Numbered from the stretch's first letter, positions 27,054-36,563 are shown. The stretch is DNA of 64,000 nucleotides from Desulfofustis sp. PB-SRB1 (GCA_016722945.1 JAEQMT010000066.1:186001-250000); one strand, 5' to 3'. Translations and numbers: made by a program. The notes: generated from the sequence alone by a model not told the origin.

Positions 27054-27536
27054 CTACTGGCTCACCGGCTCACCAAACGGATTGAGCCTCAGCCCTGCTT
27101 TAACGTCTACCGTGACATACATCTCCATATATGTCGTACCCAGTGATCCGCCAAAACCTTCTTTTACCATGACGATACAGGTTTTATTCGGCTTGACGAA
27201 GGCAAGCATCATCCTGTCGGAATAGACCTCGCCGACATGCTGCCATTTATTGTTTTTCATTGACGCCACCAAGAAATCACGCAGAGAATTAACTTCCACT
27301 TTGCCGGATAAATACAAAGCGCCACCACGAAATGATTCGGTGGTAATCTGGATGCTTTGCTTTTGATTAAATTTCATATCGGCGGGAACTTCAATATCTT
27401 CAAACGCTGTCATCGGGTTGCCAAGCGACTGGCTATTTTCGGCTGGCTGAGAGGTTTTTTGCGTTGCACAGCCAGCAAATAAAAGCGTCATCCCACACAG
27501 GCAGGCAATCAATAACAGTGGATTTTGTTTTTTCAT
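27054..27536 (-). CDS. Putative outer-membrane lipoprotein of unknown function
   Basis: A 160-residue protein with a signal peptide and lipobox LLFAGC (acylated Cys near residue 24). The mature part has a PADMKFN segment and a strand-rich fold ending KAGLRLNPFGEPVSQ. Lipoproteins of this look are common in Desulfobacterota, but no function is known to me. The ATG at 27536 gives a proper signal peptide. The gene sits between two direct copies (C and D) of the dispersed repeat. Confidence 0.7.
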   Translation of the reverse strand: MKKQNPLLLIACLCGMTLLFAGCATQKTSQPAENSQSLGNPMTAFEDIEVPADMKFNQKQSIQITTESFRGGALYLSGKVEVNSLRDFLVASMKNNKWQHVGEVYSDRMMLAFVKPNKTCIVMVKEGFGGSLGTTYMEMYVTVDVKAGLRLNPFGEPVSQ

Positions 27537-27613
27537 TGTCGGCTCTCTCTTGGTAAAGGTTATCTCTGATAAGATTGAGAAGATGTCGCCCCGCACCACG
27601 AGGCATAGTATAG

Positions 27614-27754
27614 AGAGCTTTGAAAAATGGCCTTTTCGCCCAACCTCATGGTTGCGAAAAGAATTTTATCCTCGGAATATTGAGTATATGCCTGCGGTAA
27701 AATTTTTCTCGCGCCTTGATCTTGAACGAAAATTCTCATTTTGCAAGGCCCCCT
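27614..27754 (+). repeat. Dispersed ~140-bp inverted-end repeat (copy D)
   Basis: It runs from GAGCTTTGAAAAATGG to CTCATTTTGCAAGGCCCCC. Its left arm contains the stem CTTTTCGCCCAACC / GGTTGCGAAAAG, present in several copies. It lies upstream of the lipoprotein gene on the same strand orientation as copy C. Confidence 0.8.
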
Positions 27755-27803
27755 ATAGTAATCAATACCGTTATACCGAAGCTAAAGATAAAAAACCACC
27801 CTC

Positions 27804-28025
27804 ATGACCGTCAAGACCATTGTTGTAGAAAAGTTTCCTATCAAGCTTGGCCAGTTTTTAAAACTCGCTGAGGTCACCGCTGATGGCATTGAGGCGAAAT
27901 ACCTTATTGCAGGCAGTATGGTGCTGGTAAACAATTGCGTCGAACAAAGACGCGGTCGCAAACTTGTTGCCGGAGATCGTGTCCAAGTCTATGATATATT
28001 ACTTGTCTGCTCGGACGGTCGTTGA
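27804..28025 (+). CDS. Small S4-domain RNA-binding protein (YbcJ/YaaA type)
   Basis: A 73-residue S4 domain covering nearly the whole protein, with KLGQFLKLAEVTADGIEAK and the loop GSMVLVNNCVEQRRGRKLVAGDRV. Such stand-alone S4 proteins bind structured RNA and are tied to ribosome assembly or quality control. It is a single gene, convergent with dnaJ; an imperfect GC-rich stem (28053-28089) lies between them without a clear T-run. Confidence 0.82.
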   Translation: MTVKTIVVEKFPIKLGQFLKLAEVTADGIEAKYLIAGSMVLVNNCVEQRRGRKLVAGDRVQVYDILLVCSDGR

Positions 28026-28097
28026 TGAGAGCTTTTTTGCACAAAACGCCTGCTCACCGGAAAAATGAAAATGCGCGGGTGCCGGCGAGTATTTTGT

Positions 28098-29036
28098 TTA
28101 CAAGCCGGCGTCTTTGAGTGATTGAATTATCTTAGACTGCTCCTGGCTGAGCGAGGCGGGAACGTGCACGCCAATAGTGACAAAAAGATCACCACGATCA
28201 CCGATCGGGCCTTGGGGCAGTCCCTGCCCCTTAATCCGCAACCGTGACTCACAATCCGTGCCGGGTGGAACGTTCACCTTAAAGGTTTTCCCATCGATTG
28301 AGCTTATTTCAATGGTCGTGCCAAGGCAGGCGTCACTAAATGGAATCAGCTTATGATACACCAGATCGTCGCCCTGCCGGGTGAACGAAGGGTCATCTTC
28401 CACGTGCACCTTTAGATAGAGATCACCGCGAACACCGCCGGGGGGGGCTTCACCGCCTTTTCCCTTGAGCCTCAGTCTTTTCCCCTCTTCGATACCTCTG
28501 GGGATCTTTACCGATACATTGTTGGCCCTGCCGTTGGTGCGCAGGGTCACTTCCCTTTCGGCGCCATGCAGCACATCATTGAGGCTTACCGATATCTGGT
28601 AAGTAAGATCGGGTCCCTTTGCGGGTTGTGCACATGCGCCCCCGGCGCATCCCCCCTGCTGATGACTGGTGTAAAAGGAACCAAATGGCTGCGCCCCGGG
28701 ATTCCCTCCCATGGTGCGAAACGATGCCGCACCGTCAAACCCGCCCGTTCTAAAACCAAACTGATTGAGGATATCGTTTAGGTTGAAATTCCTGAAGATA
28801 TCATCCTGGCTGAAATGCTTATGGAAGTTATCTGATCCGTAGCGATCGTAATGGGATTTTTTGTTCTGATCGGAGAGGACCGCATAGGCCTCATTGATCT
28901 CTTTGAATTTTTGTTCGGCGGACTTGTTTCCGTTATTTTTGTCGGGGTGATATTTTTGCGCAAGTTTCCGGTAGGCCTTTTTAATCTCATCGCCTTTCGC
29001 GCTCTTATCAACGCCTAAAACGTTATAGTAATCCAT
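28098..29036 (-). CDS. DnaJ-class co-chaperone (CbpA type)
   Basis: A 312-residue J-protein with a J domain including HPD at residues 30-32, a Gly/Phe-rich linker (about 85-140), and two substrate-binding beta domains. There is no four-repeat zinc finger, as in CbpA, although a short GGCAGGACA segment sits in the linker. It stimulates DnaK ATPase and delivers clients. The ATG at 29036 (MDYYNVLGV) is preferred to the upstream TTG. No dnaK or cbpM lies beside it. Confidence 0.88.
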   Translation of the reverse strand: MDYYNVLGVDKSAKGDEIKKAYRKLAQKYHPDKNNGNKSAEQKFKEINEAYAVLSDQNKKSHYDRYGSDNFHKHFSQDDIFRNFNLNDILNQFGFRTGGFDGAASFRTMGGNPGAQPFGSFYTSHQQGGCAGGACAQPAKGPDLTYQISVSLNDVLHGAEREVTLRTNGRANNVSVKIPRGIEEGKRLRLKGKGGEAPPGGVRGDLYLKVHVEDDPSFTRQGDDLVYHKLIPFSDACLGTTIEISSIDGKTFKVNVPPGTDCESRLRIKGQGLPQGPIGDRGDLFVTIGVHVPASLSQEQSKIIQSLKDAGL

Positions 29037-29232
29037 ATCGCGTCTCAACCTCTGTGATGTACAGCGCAGGCATCAACTGATGCCATGACAATCACAAAAA
29101 TAGGGTGCGACGGGGGCTCAGTCAAGATTGGCCGGGTACAGAGCATTAAAAAATTGAACCTTACACGGCGTGCATCATTTACGCCGCGGCCCGCCCTGAA
29201 AATATAAGAAGTCCTTTATCCAGCCATACCGT

Positions 29233-29655
29233 CTAGAACGGTACGTCGTCGCCTACTCCCCCATAACTGGATGAAGATTCTTCGTAGTTGGGCGGTGGTG
29301 GTTCCTGCTCGTATGAGCCGGCGCCGGACTCGCGCCGATCAAGCATTTTCATCTCCCGGGCGACAATTTCAGTGGTATATCGGTCATTTCCGTTGTTGTC
29401 CTGCCACTTCCTCGTCTGGATCTTGCCCTCGATATATACCTTAGATCCCTTGTGAAGATACTCACCGCAAATTTCCGCTAATTTACGCCACGCCACAATC
29501 CGATGCCATTCCGTTGATTCCTGCTGCTGACCCTCCTGGTCTCGCCAGCGCTCCGATGTGGCAACACTGAAAGTTGCCACCGGGGCGCCGTTTTTGGTGT
29601 AGCGAATCTCCGGATCAGAGCCTAGGTTGCCGACGATGATAGCCTTGTTAATCAT
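29233..29655 (-). CDS. ssb: Single-stranded DNA-binding protein
   Basis: A 140-residue SSB with an N-terminal OB fold (about residues 1-105; [38 protein letters not shown]) and a Gly/Ser/Pro-rich tail ending GDDVPF, the acidic tip that binds SSB partners. Function is in replication, recombination and repair. A short hairpin-like CGGCGT/ACGCCG lies downstream but its distance to the T-run makes a terminator doubtful. Confidence 0.95.
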   Translation of the reverse strand: MINKAIIVGNLGSDPEIRYTKNGAPVATFSVATSERWRDQEGQQQESTEWHRIVAWRKLAEICGEYLHKGSKVYIEGKIQTRKWQDNNGNDRYTTEIVAREMKMLDRRESGAGSYEQEPPPPNYEESSSSYGGVGDDVPF

Positions 29656-29696
29656 GATTTTTTACCCTCCTTTTCTCTTTCTCACTCATATTGACA

Positions 29697-29757
29697 TCGG
29701 GAAAATCTTCCCATGCCTTAATCTTGAACGAAACATCTCGTTTTGCAAGGCTCCCGT
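29697..29757 (+). repeat. Right half of the dispersed repeat (copy E)
   Basis: It holds AAATCTTCCCATGCC, TTAATCTTGAACGAAA and the terminal TTTTGCAAGGCTCCC, followed by GTAT. The left half is missing. It lies about 40 bases upstream of the ssb start. Confidence 0.65.
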
Positions 29758-29836
29758 ATGAAACAAAACATTTTTTTAGCCGATGGCGCACCAGATATTT
29801 TTACTCAGCATTTCAATAAGTCTCCAGGTACCATAT

Positions 29837-29872
29837 GGGAACCTTGCAAATTGGCCTTTTCGCCAACCCTCT
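29837..29872 (+). repeat. Left end of the dispersed repeat (copy F)
   Basis: GGGAACCTTGCAAATTGG and CCTTTTCGCCAACC match the left arm; the sequence then runs into the end of the SplB-like gene and the rest is absent. Together with copy E it suggests two separate truncated insertions, or one copy split and rearranged. Confidence 0.6.
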
Positions 29873-29898
29873 TATCCACTTATCCGGACTCCATGGCT

Positions 29899-31020
29899 CT
29901 AGCCAATGGAACGATCCATGGCAGCAGCATCAAGCATTGCCTGCAAACCGTTTCGATCTGATGGCACGAAGCCCATAACCTCATGCCAGATTTCATCACT
30001 TTCCATACAAAAATAGATGCATGTTCGTGGATCAGCATAGGCTTTAAGTAAATCATAAACATGTTTATAAAGTTCTACCCTTAGTGATCTGAAATATCGT
30101 TTTTTTTGATCAAGTCCAGTGATGAATTCATGGCTGAAAATCTCTGAGTATGGAAATCGTTCGCCGCCGATTTTTTTCAGCTTCGGCATGAACCGAAATG
30201 CCCCCATTGATATCCATTTAATAGAGTTTGCCGGGACTGCTGCGAAGAGTTGTTCGATGGTATTTTCATATCCCTCACGCCAGCCGTGATGGGCGATGAT
30301 AGGATCAAAATGAAATGCGAGCGGATACCCCCATGAAGAGCATTGAGCAGCAGCCGCAAGGCGCTGGCCGAGGGATGCACTGCCATGTTCCTCACAGGCG
30401 ATTATCTTTTCGCTATTAAGCGACCACGAGACAATGGTGTTTTTATGGTGAGAAATATCCTTAAGACCATCAATCGAGGCCGATTTGGTTTTCAGCTCGA
30501 GCAGCGCCCGGTCTTGGGATGCAAATAATGGAACCAGGACACTACTAAGATTGGTGATCGGATCAAGTGCCAGAGAGTCGGTGAATTCACCACTGCCGTA
30601 TCGCAGAAAGAGCTGCATATCCGCGTTCAACTCACCTTTCAACTCGGTGGTGAGATCCTCAACATTGACAAAACTGGTAATGCACGGCTGGTTCAGATAC
30701 GCCTGCAATATGCAATAGCTGCAATCCATCGGACAACCGCCGCCGATGTATAGAATTCGGTAGCGACAGCACCGATAACAGCGCGTCGCCGGGCACTGCT
30801 TGATAAAACCGCCTTTATTGGTTCTCAGTAGCAATATTTTTTTCCCGGCGCTCAGAGAGCCGGCCGTCAGCCTGTTAAGCACCTCATCCACCGCACCATC
30901 ATCGATAACCTCGTGAGGCAGCCGACTCCGGGTGAGGATTCGTTCTATCTCAGGATGGTGTTGGCAACTTCTGACTACCAGAATACGGCTGATTGCATGC
31001 GACGGGTCGGACGGGTTCAC
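29899..31020 (-). CDS. Radical SAM protein, spore photoproduct lyase (SplB) family
   Basis: A 373-residue radical SAM enzyme. The cluster-binding C96xxxC100xxC103 lies in GGGCPMDCSYCILQAY, preceded by the SPL-type CPATRCYRCCRY block. The C-terminal IYFCMESDEIWHEV segment is also typical. SPL directly reverses the spore photoproduct thymine dimer in Firmicutes; homologues in non-sporulating Gram-negatives have unproved substrates, probably DNA photolesions. It is the second gene of a pair with a glycosyltransferase, 19 bases apart. The last ~180 bases lie close to repeat copy F. Confidence 0.83.
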   Translation of the reverse strand: MNPSDPSHAISRILVVRSCQHHPEIERILTRSRLPHEVIDDGAVDEVLNRLTAGSLSAGKKILLLRTNKGGFIKQCPATRCYRCCRYRILYIGGGCPMDCSYCILQAYLNQPCITSFVNVEDLTTELKGELNADMQLFLRYGSGEFTDSLALDPITNLSSVLVPLFASQDRALLELKTKSASIDGLKDISHHKNTIVSWSLNSEKIIACEEHGSASLGQRLAAAAQCSSWGYPLAFHFDPIIAHHGWREGYENTIEQLFAAVPANSIKWISMGAFRFMPKLKKIGGERFPYSEIFSHEFITGLDQKKRYFRSLRVELYKHVYDLLKAYADPRTCIYFCMESDEIWHEVMGFVPSDRNGLQAMLDAAAMDRSIG

Positions 31021-31039
31021 GCTGGAGATACCGGGCTAG

Positions 31040-31879
31040 CTAGAAATCGAATAGTTTCGGAAGAGATACATAATAGCTGCCTTCCAGCTCTTTATCATGC
31101 TTTATACAGCCATTGCCATATATCTCGCATTTTTTCCGCAGCTCCTTCAAGGCCATGCAATAGTGCTCATCATCAAGTCCACCGGAGTGCAGCAGGGAGG
31201 CCAGTGCCTGAATACGAAAACGATCCATACCGATGCGGTATTGGGCCGATACCTGATCTGGTCGTCCCCCGTTTTTTATGGTTAGCGGTTCGTCAACCAG
31301 CAAAAATTGTTCATGGCTGGCAACTCTAAGCCACATATCATAATCTTCGCAGCAGCGAAGCGTCTCATCAAACAACCCGTAACGTTCAAACAAATCCCGA
31401 TGCACTATCACGGTTGACATGCCCACGCAACAAAGCGGCAGACAATAGGCAAAAATGTCACCATGGCGTGGATAGTGAATAGATTTCTTGTTGCGATTTC
31501 CACCCTTATATATCCACGACTCATTGGTGTGTGAGATCAGATACGCCGGCGCCGCCCGCATCGCCTCGAACTGAAGCGCCAATTTGTTTGGCCGCCAACT
31601 GTCATCAGAATCGAGAAATGCAATAAAAGGTGATGTCGCCCTCTGGATACCAGCGTTTCGAGCCGCCGCCGGCCCCCTGTTTGGATGCAAAAGATAGAAA
31701 ATCGGCAGCGGTGTGTCTTTTTGCATACACTCAACAACAGTGGCGGTATCATCTAATGATCCGTCATCCACGACAATTAGTTCCGCTGCCGGCAGTCTTT
31801 GGGCCAGAACCGATTCGATGGCATCTCGGACTCGAACGCCGCGGTTATACGTGGGTATGATTACGGTTATCGGCGCCAT
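31040..31879 (-). CDS. Family 2 glycosyltransferase
   Basis: A 279-residue GT-A fold enzyme with IIPTYNRGVRVRDAI at the N-terminus, VVDDGS at 37-41 and the metal-binding D90SDD93 in IAFLDSDDSW. No membrane helices. It transfers a sugar from a nucleotide donor; acceptor unknown. It precedes the SplB-like gene on the same strand, apparently an accidental or local pairing. No polysaccharide cluster is nearby. Confidence 0.85.
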   Translation of the reverse strand: MAPITVIIPTYNRGVRVRDAIESVLAQRLPAAELIVVDDGSLDDTATVVECMQKDTPLPIFYLLHPNRGPAAARNAGIQRATSPFIAFLDSDDSWRPNKLALQFEAMRAAPAYLISHTNESWIYKGGNRNKKSIHYPRHGDIFAYCLPLCCVGMSTVIVHRDLFERYGLFDETLRCCEDYDMWLRVASHEQFLLVDEPLTIKNGGRPDQVSAQYRIGMDRFRIQALASLLHSGGLDDEHYCMALKELRKKCEIYGNGCIKHDKELEGSYYVSLPKLFDF

Positions 31880-32069
31880 CTGATTTAGGTGCTGGAATCG
31901 TAATCAACTGTATGATTTTTCAAAAAGCTCAGGTATAGTAGCGGATCGCATACAACTACTTTAGCTCCCGATACCCTCCGGCGCGGTTTCACAACGGTTT
32001 CTTCTTACCCGATGAACTGTATTTTCCAAACCACCCGTAGTATGGTCGGATATATTATATACTCTCTAG

Positions 32070-33593
32070 ATGACAACTGAAATCCTCATAAACTCAAGAA
32101 GATATGAGGCCAGAATTGCCCTTGTTGAGCAGGGCAATCTAACCGAATTCCACCTACAGCGGCCCACCGAAAAAGGCTTTACCGGAAATATCTATCTGGG
32201 GCGCGTTGTTCGGGTGCTGCCCGGGATGCAGGCGGCCTTCGTGGATATCGGCCTCGAACGAACCGGTTTCTTATACGTTGACGATGTATTCATACCGCCC
32301 GCCGAATTGCCCGACACGCACTCAGACGGCAACAGTGTCGGCAATGGAAGTGTCGATGTTGCATCATCCGCGGACAAACGTCGACCGCAATATACCATAG
32401 AAGAATTGCTCCGTGAAGGTCAGCCGCTTATCGTCCAGGTCAGCAAAGACCCCATCGGCACCAAAGGGGCACGGCTGACCTGCCAGATAACCTTGCCCGG
32501 TCGTAATCTGGTCTTCATCCCCTACACTGAGCACATCGGTATTTCACGCAAAATTGAGGACGAGGAGAAAAAAGAGGCGCTCCGCGCCATGATCGAGCGA
32601 CTCCGACCGAAAAACGTCGGTTTCATCGTCCGCACCGTTGCCGAAAACTTGGGAGACGAAGAAATTGAAGCGGATATGGAGTTTCTTATGTTGTTGTGGG
32701 AAGAGATCAAGGATCGCGCCCAGTCGGCGCATATCCCCTCTCTCTTATATGAGGATCTTGATATCGTTCTCCGTTCGGTAAGGGATCTTTTCACCAGCGA
32801 CGTCGATTATCTGATCATCGATGATCTGAAATCCTATGAAAAACTCACGCACTTCGTCAATACCTTCACCCCTCACCTGAAAAACAAGATATCTCTGTAT
32901 CGGGGGGAGTTGCCGCTTTTTGAGGCTTACGGGATCGATGTTGAAATTGCCAAGGCCCTGGAAAAGAAGGTGTGGCTGCGTTCGGGGGGCTACATCATTA
33001 TCGAAAACACCGAGGCTCTGACCGTCATCGATGTGAATACCGGTCGGTTTGTCGGTAAAGACGACCTGCATGAAACCATCTTTAAGACCAATTTGGAGGC
33101 CGCCAAGGAGATCGCCTATCAATTGCGTCTTCGCAACATCGGCGGGATAATTATCATCGATTTCATCGATATGGAAGACGAGGCCCACCGCGAACAATTG
33201 TTCAGTGTATTCAAGGATGCGGTACAGAAAGACAAAAGCAGAATCAATATTCTCAAATTATCTGAGTTCGGCCTCGTTCAGATGACAAGGAAGCGAAACA
33301 GTGAGAATCTCAACCAGATGATGTGCGAACCGTGCCATTACTGCCTGGGAGAGGGAGTTCTCAAGTCTCGTCGCACCATCTGCTACGAAATATTTAGAAA
33401 AATTGCCCGCAGCTCCGATCATGCCGGCGGCTCCACCGTGACCATACGGGTGCATCCGCGAATTGCCGAAATGCTGCAGAAAGAAGAAATCACCACCCTG
33501 AGTCTTCTTGAAAGCGATACCGGCAAGCGAGTCATCATCGCTCCGGCCAAGGATCTGCATATCGAAAAATATGAAATAATCTGGCAACGTTGA
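32070..33593 (+). CDS. rng: Ribonuclease G
   Basis: A 507-residue RNase E/G family endonuclease. It has an N-terminal S1 RNA-binding domain (about residues 38-130, FTGNIYLGRVVRVLPGMQAAFVDIG), the catalytic DNase I-like domain with VIDVNTGRFVG and DFIDM, and the zinc-link Cys pair in CEPCHYC. It lacks the long C-terminal scaffold of RNase E. It matures 16S rRNA 5' ends and degrades mRNA. It heads the plus-strand run rng, M23 peptidase, lptF, nnrDE, CBS gene. Confidence 0.93.
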   Translation: MTTEILINSRRYEARIALVEQGNLTEFHLQRPTEKGFTGNIYLGRVVRVLPGMQAAFVDIGLERTGFLYVDDVFIPPAELPDTHSDGNSVGNGSVDVASSADKRRPQYTIEELLREGQPLIVQVSKDPIGTKGARLTCQITLPGRNLVFIPYTEHIGISRKIEDEEKKEALRAMIERLRPKNVGFIVRTVAENLGDEEIEADMEFLMLLWEEIKDRAQSAHIPSLLYEDLDIVLRSVRDLFTSDVDYLIIDDLKSYEKLTHFVNTFTPHLKNKISLYRGELPLFEAYGIDVEIAKALEKKVWLRSGGYIIIENTEALTVIDVNTGRFVGKDDLHETIFKTNLEAAKEIAYQLRLRNIGGIIIIDFIDMEDEAHREQLFSVFKDAVQKDKSRINILKLSEFGLVQMTRKRNSENLNQMMCEPCHYCLGEGVLKSRRTICYEIFRKIARSSDHAGGSTVTIRVHPRIAEMLQKEEITTLSLLESDTGKRVIIAPAKDLHIEKYEIIWQR

Positions 33594-33603
33594 GTCTACT
33601 ACC

Positions 33604-34974
33604 ATGACAAGATTGAGAAGGTCATCAAGCCCCAGGCGTACCATATTCATCCTTTTTCTTCTCCTGCTGGCCGGTTCCGCGGTAGCAGCGTATCTGCTCT
33701 TTTTTGAGAGCACCAAACCGGATGTGGAATTCACCGGCCCCACCATCTACCTGGGTAAACAGGGTGCCGTCTCTTTTCACGCGCGGGATGGAGAAAGCGG
33801 CTTGAGACAAATTATCGTAACCCTGAGCCAGGGCGATCTGGAAAAAGAAATCTATCGACTCGAGGTGGCTCGAAACGGGTTTATCGGAACGGTGGGCCTG
33901 CCCGACAAACACCATACCGTTGAGATTTCGCCGCCTGATCTTGGTTTTGACGATGGTGACGCACGGTTGCGGATCATCACCAGAGACTTCAGCTTAGGCA
34001 ATTTCTTAAGGGGAAATGAAACAAATTTAGACAAAGAGATTACCATCGATACCAAGCCGCCCCGCATTACCATGCTCCATAGCGAACGATACATCAATCC
34101 CGGCGGCAGCGGCATCGTGATGTATCGAGTTGATGAAGAGGTAGAAGGCGGCGCCGTTATCAATGACCATTTCAACCCCGGTTTTCTTGTGGATGAAACC
34201 CTCGACGATGTCTACATAGCCTACTTTGCCCTGCCCTTTGATGCTTCTGAAATCAGTTCCGCGGTGGTTGAGGTATCTGATAAGGCAGGAAATATAGCCT
34301 CTCATAGTTTTCAGCCAATTTACAGGGCGCAAAAGTATAAAGAGGATCGGATTAATGTCGGCGATGGGTTTCTCTCCGCCAAGATGCCTGAGTTCACCCA
34401 ATATTACCCTGACATGCAAGGTTCTGCAGTTGACAAGTATCTTTTTGCCAACAATGAGATACGTCGGCTTAACAATGAACGTATCAGCGAGCTATGCGCG
34501 GATCCCCACCATCACAGATTATGGGAAGGACGATTTACCCGGATGGCCGGCAGCACCAAGGCAGGGTTCGCCGATCAGCGCACCTATTACTACCAGGGCG
34601 CCGCAATTGATAATCAGGTGCATCTTGGCATCGACATCGCCTCCACCAGACACGCCGAAGTAAAGGCGGCGGCAACCGGCATTGCCATATTTGCCGATTA
34701 TCTCGGTATTTACGGCAATTCGGTGATTCTCGATCACGGCCAGGGGGTGTTCAGCCTCTATTCGCATTTAAGCCGGCTCAATGCGGAAGTAGGCGCCACT
34801 TTCAATCAGGGTGATGTCCTTGGCCTCACCGGTACGAGCGGAATGGCGGGGGGGGATCATCTCCATTTCTCCATGTTGGTTAACGGAATTTTTGTCACCC
34901 CCGTTGAATGGTGGGATCAACACTGGATCGATGTAACCATAGAAGAACCCCTGACTGAAATCAGATTCCAGTAA
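33604..34974 (+). CDS. M23-family peptidoglycan endopeptidase, membrane anchored
   Basis: A 456-residue protein with one N-terminal membrane segment (about residues 14-36), a long periplasmic region, and a C-terminal lysostaphin-like M23 domain. Zinc ligands appear as H340 and D344 (HLGID) and H419xH421 (HLHFS). The domain cuts peptide cross-links in peptidoglycan, as MepM does, or activates other hydrolases if inactive; the ligands here are present. It starts ten bases after rng. Confidence 0.88.
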   Translation: MTRLRRSSSPRRTIFILFLLLLAGSAVAAYLLFFESTKPDVEFTGPTIYLGKQGAVSFHARDGESGLRQIIVTLSQGDLEKEIYRLEVARNGFIGTVGLPDKHHTVEISPPDLGFDDGDARLRIITRDFSLGNFLRGNETNLDKEITIDTKPPRITMLHSERYINPGGSGIVMYRVDEEVEGGAVINDHFNPGFLVDETLDDVYIAYFALPFDASEISSAVVEVSDKAGNIASHSFQPIYRAQKYKEDRINVGDGFLSAKMPEFTQYYPDMQGSAVDKYLFANNEIRRLNNERISELCADPHHHRLWEGRFTRMAGSTKAGFADQRTYYYQGAAIDNQVHLGIDIASTRHAEVKAAATGIAIFADYLGIYGNSVILDHGQGVFSLYSHLSRLNAEVGATFNQGDVLGLTGTSGMAGGDHLHFSMLVNGIFVTPVEWWDQHWIDVTIEEPLTEIRFQ

Positions 34975-35026
34975 CGAAGCCGCACGCCCAAGATTTTGTG
35001 GGTAGGTAGCCCACCCGATCTGACTT

Positions 35027-36472
35027 ATGCGAACATCTCTCACCGTAAAACGGCCACCATTTTTGCTCTACAGCTATCTGGCCGGTGAAATTATGGCGCC
35101 ATTTCTGGCCAGTTTCATCATCATGAACGGAGTTTCTTTTCTGGTCAGACTCATTCCCTTTCTCAACACCGTCCTGGAATACGATATCAGCCCGGCCGAT
35201 TTCATTCGTCTTTTCTCGTATCTGTTTCCCACCATGCTTTCATATTCCATCCCGATGGCCGCCATGCTCGGGGTCACCATCGGCTTTTCCAGACTGGCAA
35301 ACGATTCGGAAATGCTCGCCTTTAAAGCAAGCGGCATCAGCATTTACCAGGTGGTGCCGCCCCTGCTTGTTTTTTCATTCCTGGTGGCATCTGTTACCGC
35401 CTATTTCTCCGTCAGTCTTATTCCGGCCGGCAATATTTCCCTCCAAAAAATGATGTACCAGCTGGCCAAGGAAAAAATCGATCGGGGCATCCGCGAACAG
35501 ACCTTTACCGAGGCCCTTGGCGATCTGGTCGTACACGTCGGCACCATCGATCGTGAAAACAGAACATGGCATAATGTCTGGGTATCTGATAATCGAGAGC
35601 GCGCCATTCCCGCCATCACCATGGCGAATTCAGGCACCATGAGAAGTGATGTGGAAGAGATGAAGGCAACCCTCATCCTCAACGACGGCAGCATGCACGT
35701 TCCCGAACCGACAAGTTCGCAAATCATCACCTTTGATCGCTACATCCTCGATATACCCCTCAAACCGTTGGCCAACGCAACACTGCGGCAAACCAGAGGC
35801 ACCATGAACCTTTCCGAACTACTGGCTCAGACAGAAAAGGTGGGGGCCGATACAGAAGCAGGAGGAAGTTATTTTACCGAATATTTAAGCAGACTGGTTT
35901 TGCCGGTTGGCTGTTTCACGCTGGCGCTTTTCGGTCTCCCCCTTGGCCTGCAGGCCGGCCCCGGCAAACGGGCCATTGGCATACCGCTGGGGTTGGGGAT
36001 CTATATCATCTATTATGTCGTTTTTTCCATCGCCCGGGGTATAGCCAGCAACGGTGGCACAGTGGCGGCAATGACCACAACCATGTGGCTGCCCAATCTT
36101 TTCTTTCTTGCTCTCGCCGTTGTATTGATTCGGCAAACTGCCCATGAACAACAATTCGTGCCGCCGGTGATCAGCTCCATATTGGCGATTCAGGTCAGTA
36201 TCATCCAATCACTGTTTCATCGGGCAGTATCGTTTGTTTTTCCATCCAGGCGTAAAGACCCACCGCCCACCTACCAGGCGGGCGATTTTGAGTCATCACC
36301 GCCTTCGCCGAACAATCTGCATGGGCATGTTGCCACTCGCGTCTTTCATTTTCCCAGTTGTCCCTACTATCACCTGAGCCACACCATCGAGTTCAAAAAT
36401 GTATCGATGGCGCTTGACGCCGGTTTTACGCCCTGCCCTCGCTGCCGGCACATAATGGATAAAGAAAAGTGA
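35027..36472 (+). CDS. lptF: LptF-type LPS export permease with extra C-terminal zinc-finger-like tail
   Basis: A 481-residue YjgP/YjgQ-family permease. Three N-terminal helices (including the LFSYLFPTMLSYSIPMA block), a periplasmic beta-jellyroll (about residues 130-260), and three C-terminal helices (to about 370) match LptF, which with LptG and LptB2 extracts LPS from the inner membrane. Residues about 436-481 form an added cytosolic module with FHFPSC and CPRC that resembles the Ada-type zinc-binding domain. lptG is not adjacent. LptF rather than LptG is a tentative assignment. Confidence 0.83.
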   Translation: MRTSLTVKRPPFLLYSYLAGEIMAPFLASFIIMNGVSFLVRLIPFLNTVLEYDISPADFIRLFSYLFPTMLSYSIPMAAMLGVTIGFSRLANDSEMLAFKASGISIYQVVPPLLVFSFLVASVTAYFSVSLIPAGNISLQKMMYQLAKEKIDRGIREQTFTEALGDLVVHVGTIDRENRTWHNVWVSDNRERAIPAITMANSGTMRSDVEEMKATLILNDGSMHVPEPTSSQIITFDRYILDIPLKPLANATLRQTRGTMNLSELLAQTEKVGADTEAGGSYFTEYLSRLVLPVGCFTLALFGLPLGLQAGPGKRAIGIPLGLGIYIIYYVVFSIARGIASNGGTVAAMTTTMWLPNLFFLALAVVLIRQTAHEQQFVPPVISSILAIQVSIIQSLFHRAVSFVFPSRRKDPPPTYQAGDFESSPPSPNNLHGHVATRVFHFPSCPYYHLSHTIEFKNVSMALDAGFTPCPRCRHIMDKEK

Positions 36473-36563
36473 TAGATGATTTATACGAATCGCTTAATAG
36501 ATAAAGAAACTTCAAACCGACACCCTTTTTCTATACAATTGCCTACTTAGGTTCAAATCCCCA

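Noticed and set aside
28053-28089. Hairpin CTCACCGG / CCGGCGAG between the S4 gene and dnaJ
   Set aside because: One G-T pair, a 21-base loop and no T-run on either strand make it a poor terminator.
29161-29215. Hairpin CGGCGT / ACGCCG after ssb
   Set aside because: The stem is six pairs and the T-run starts about a dozen bases away.
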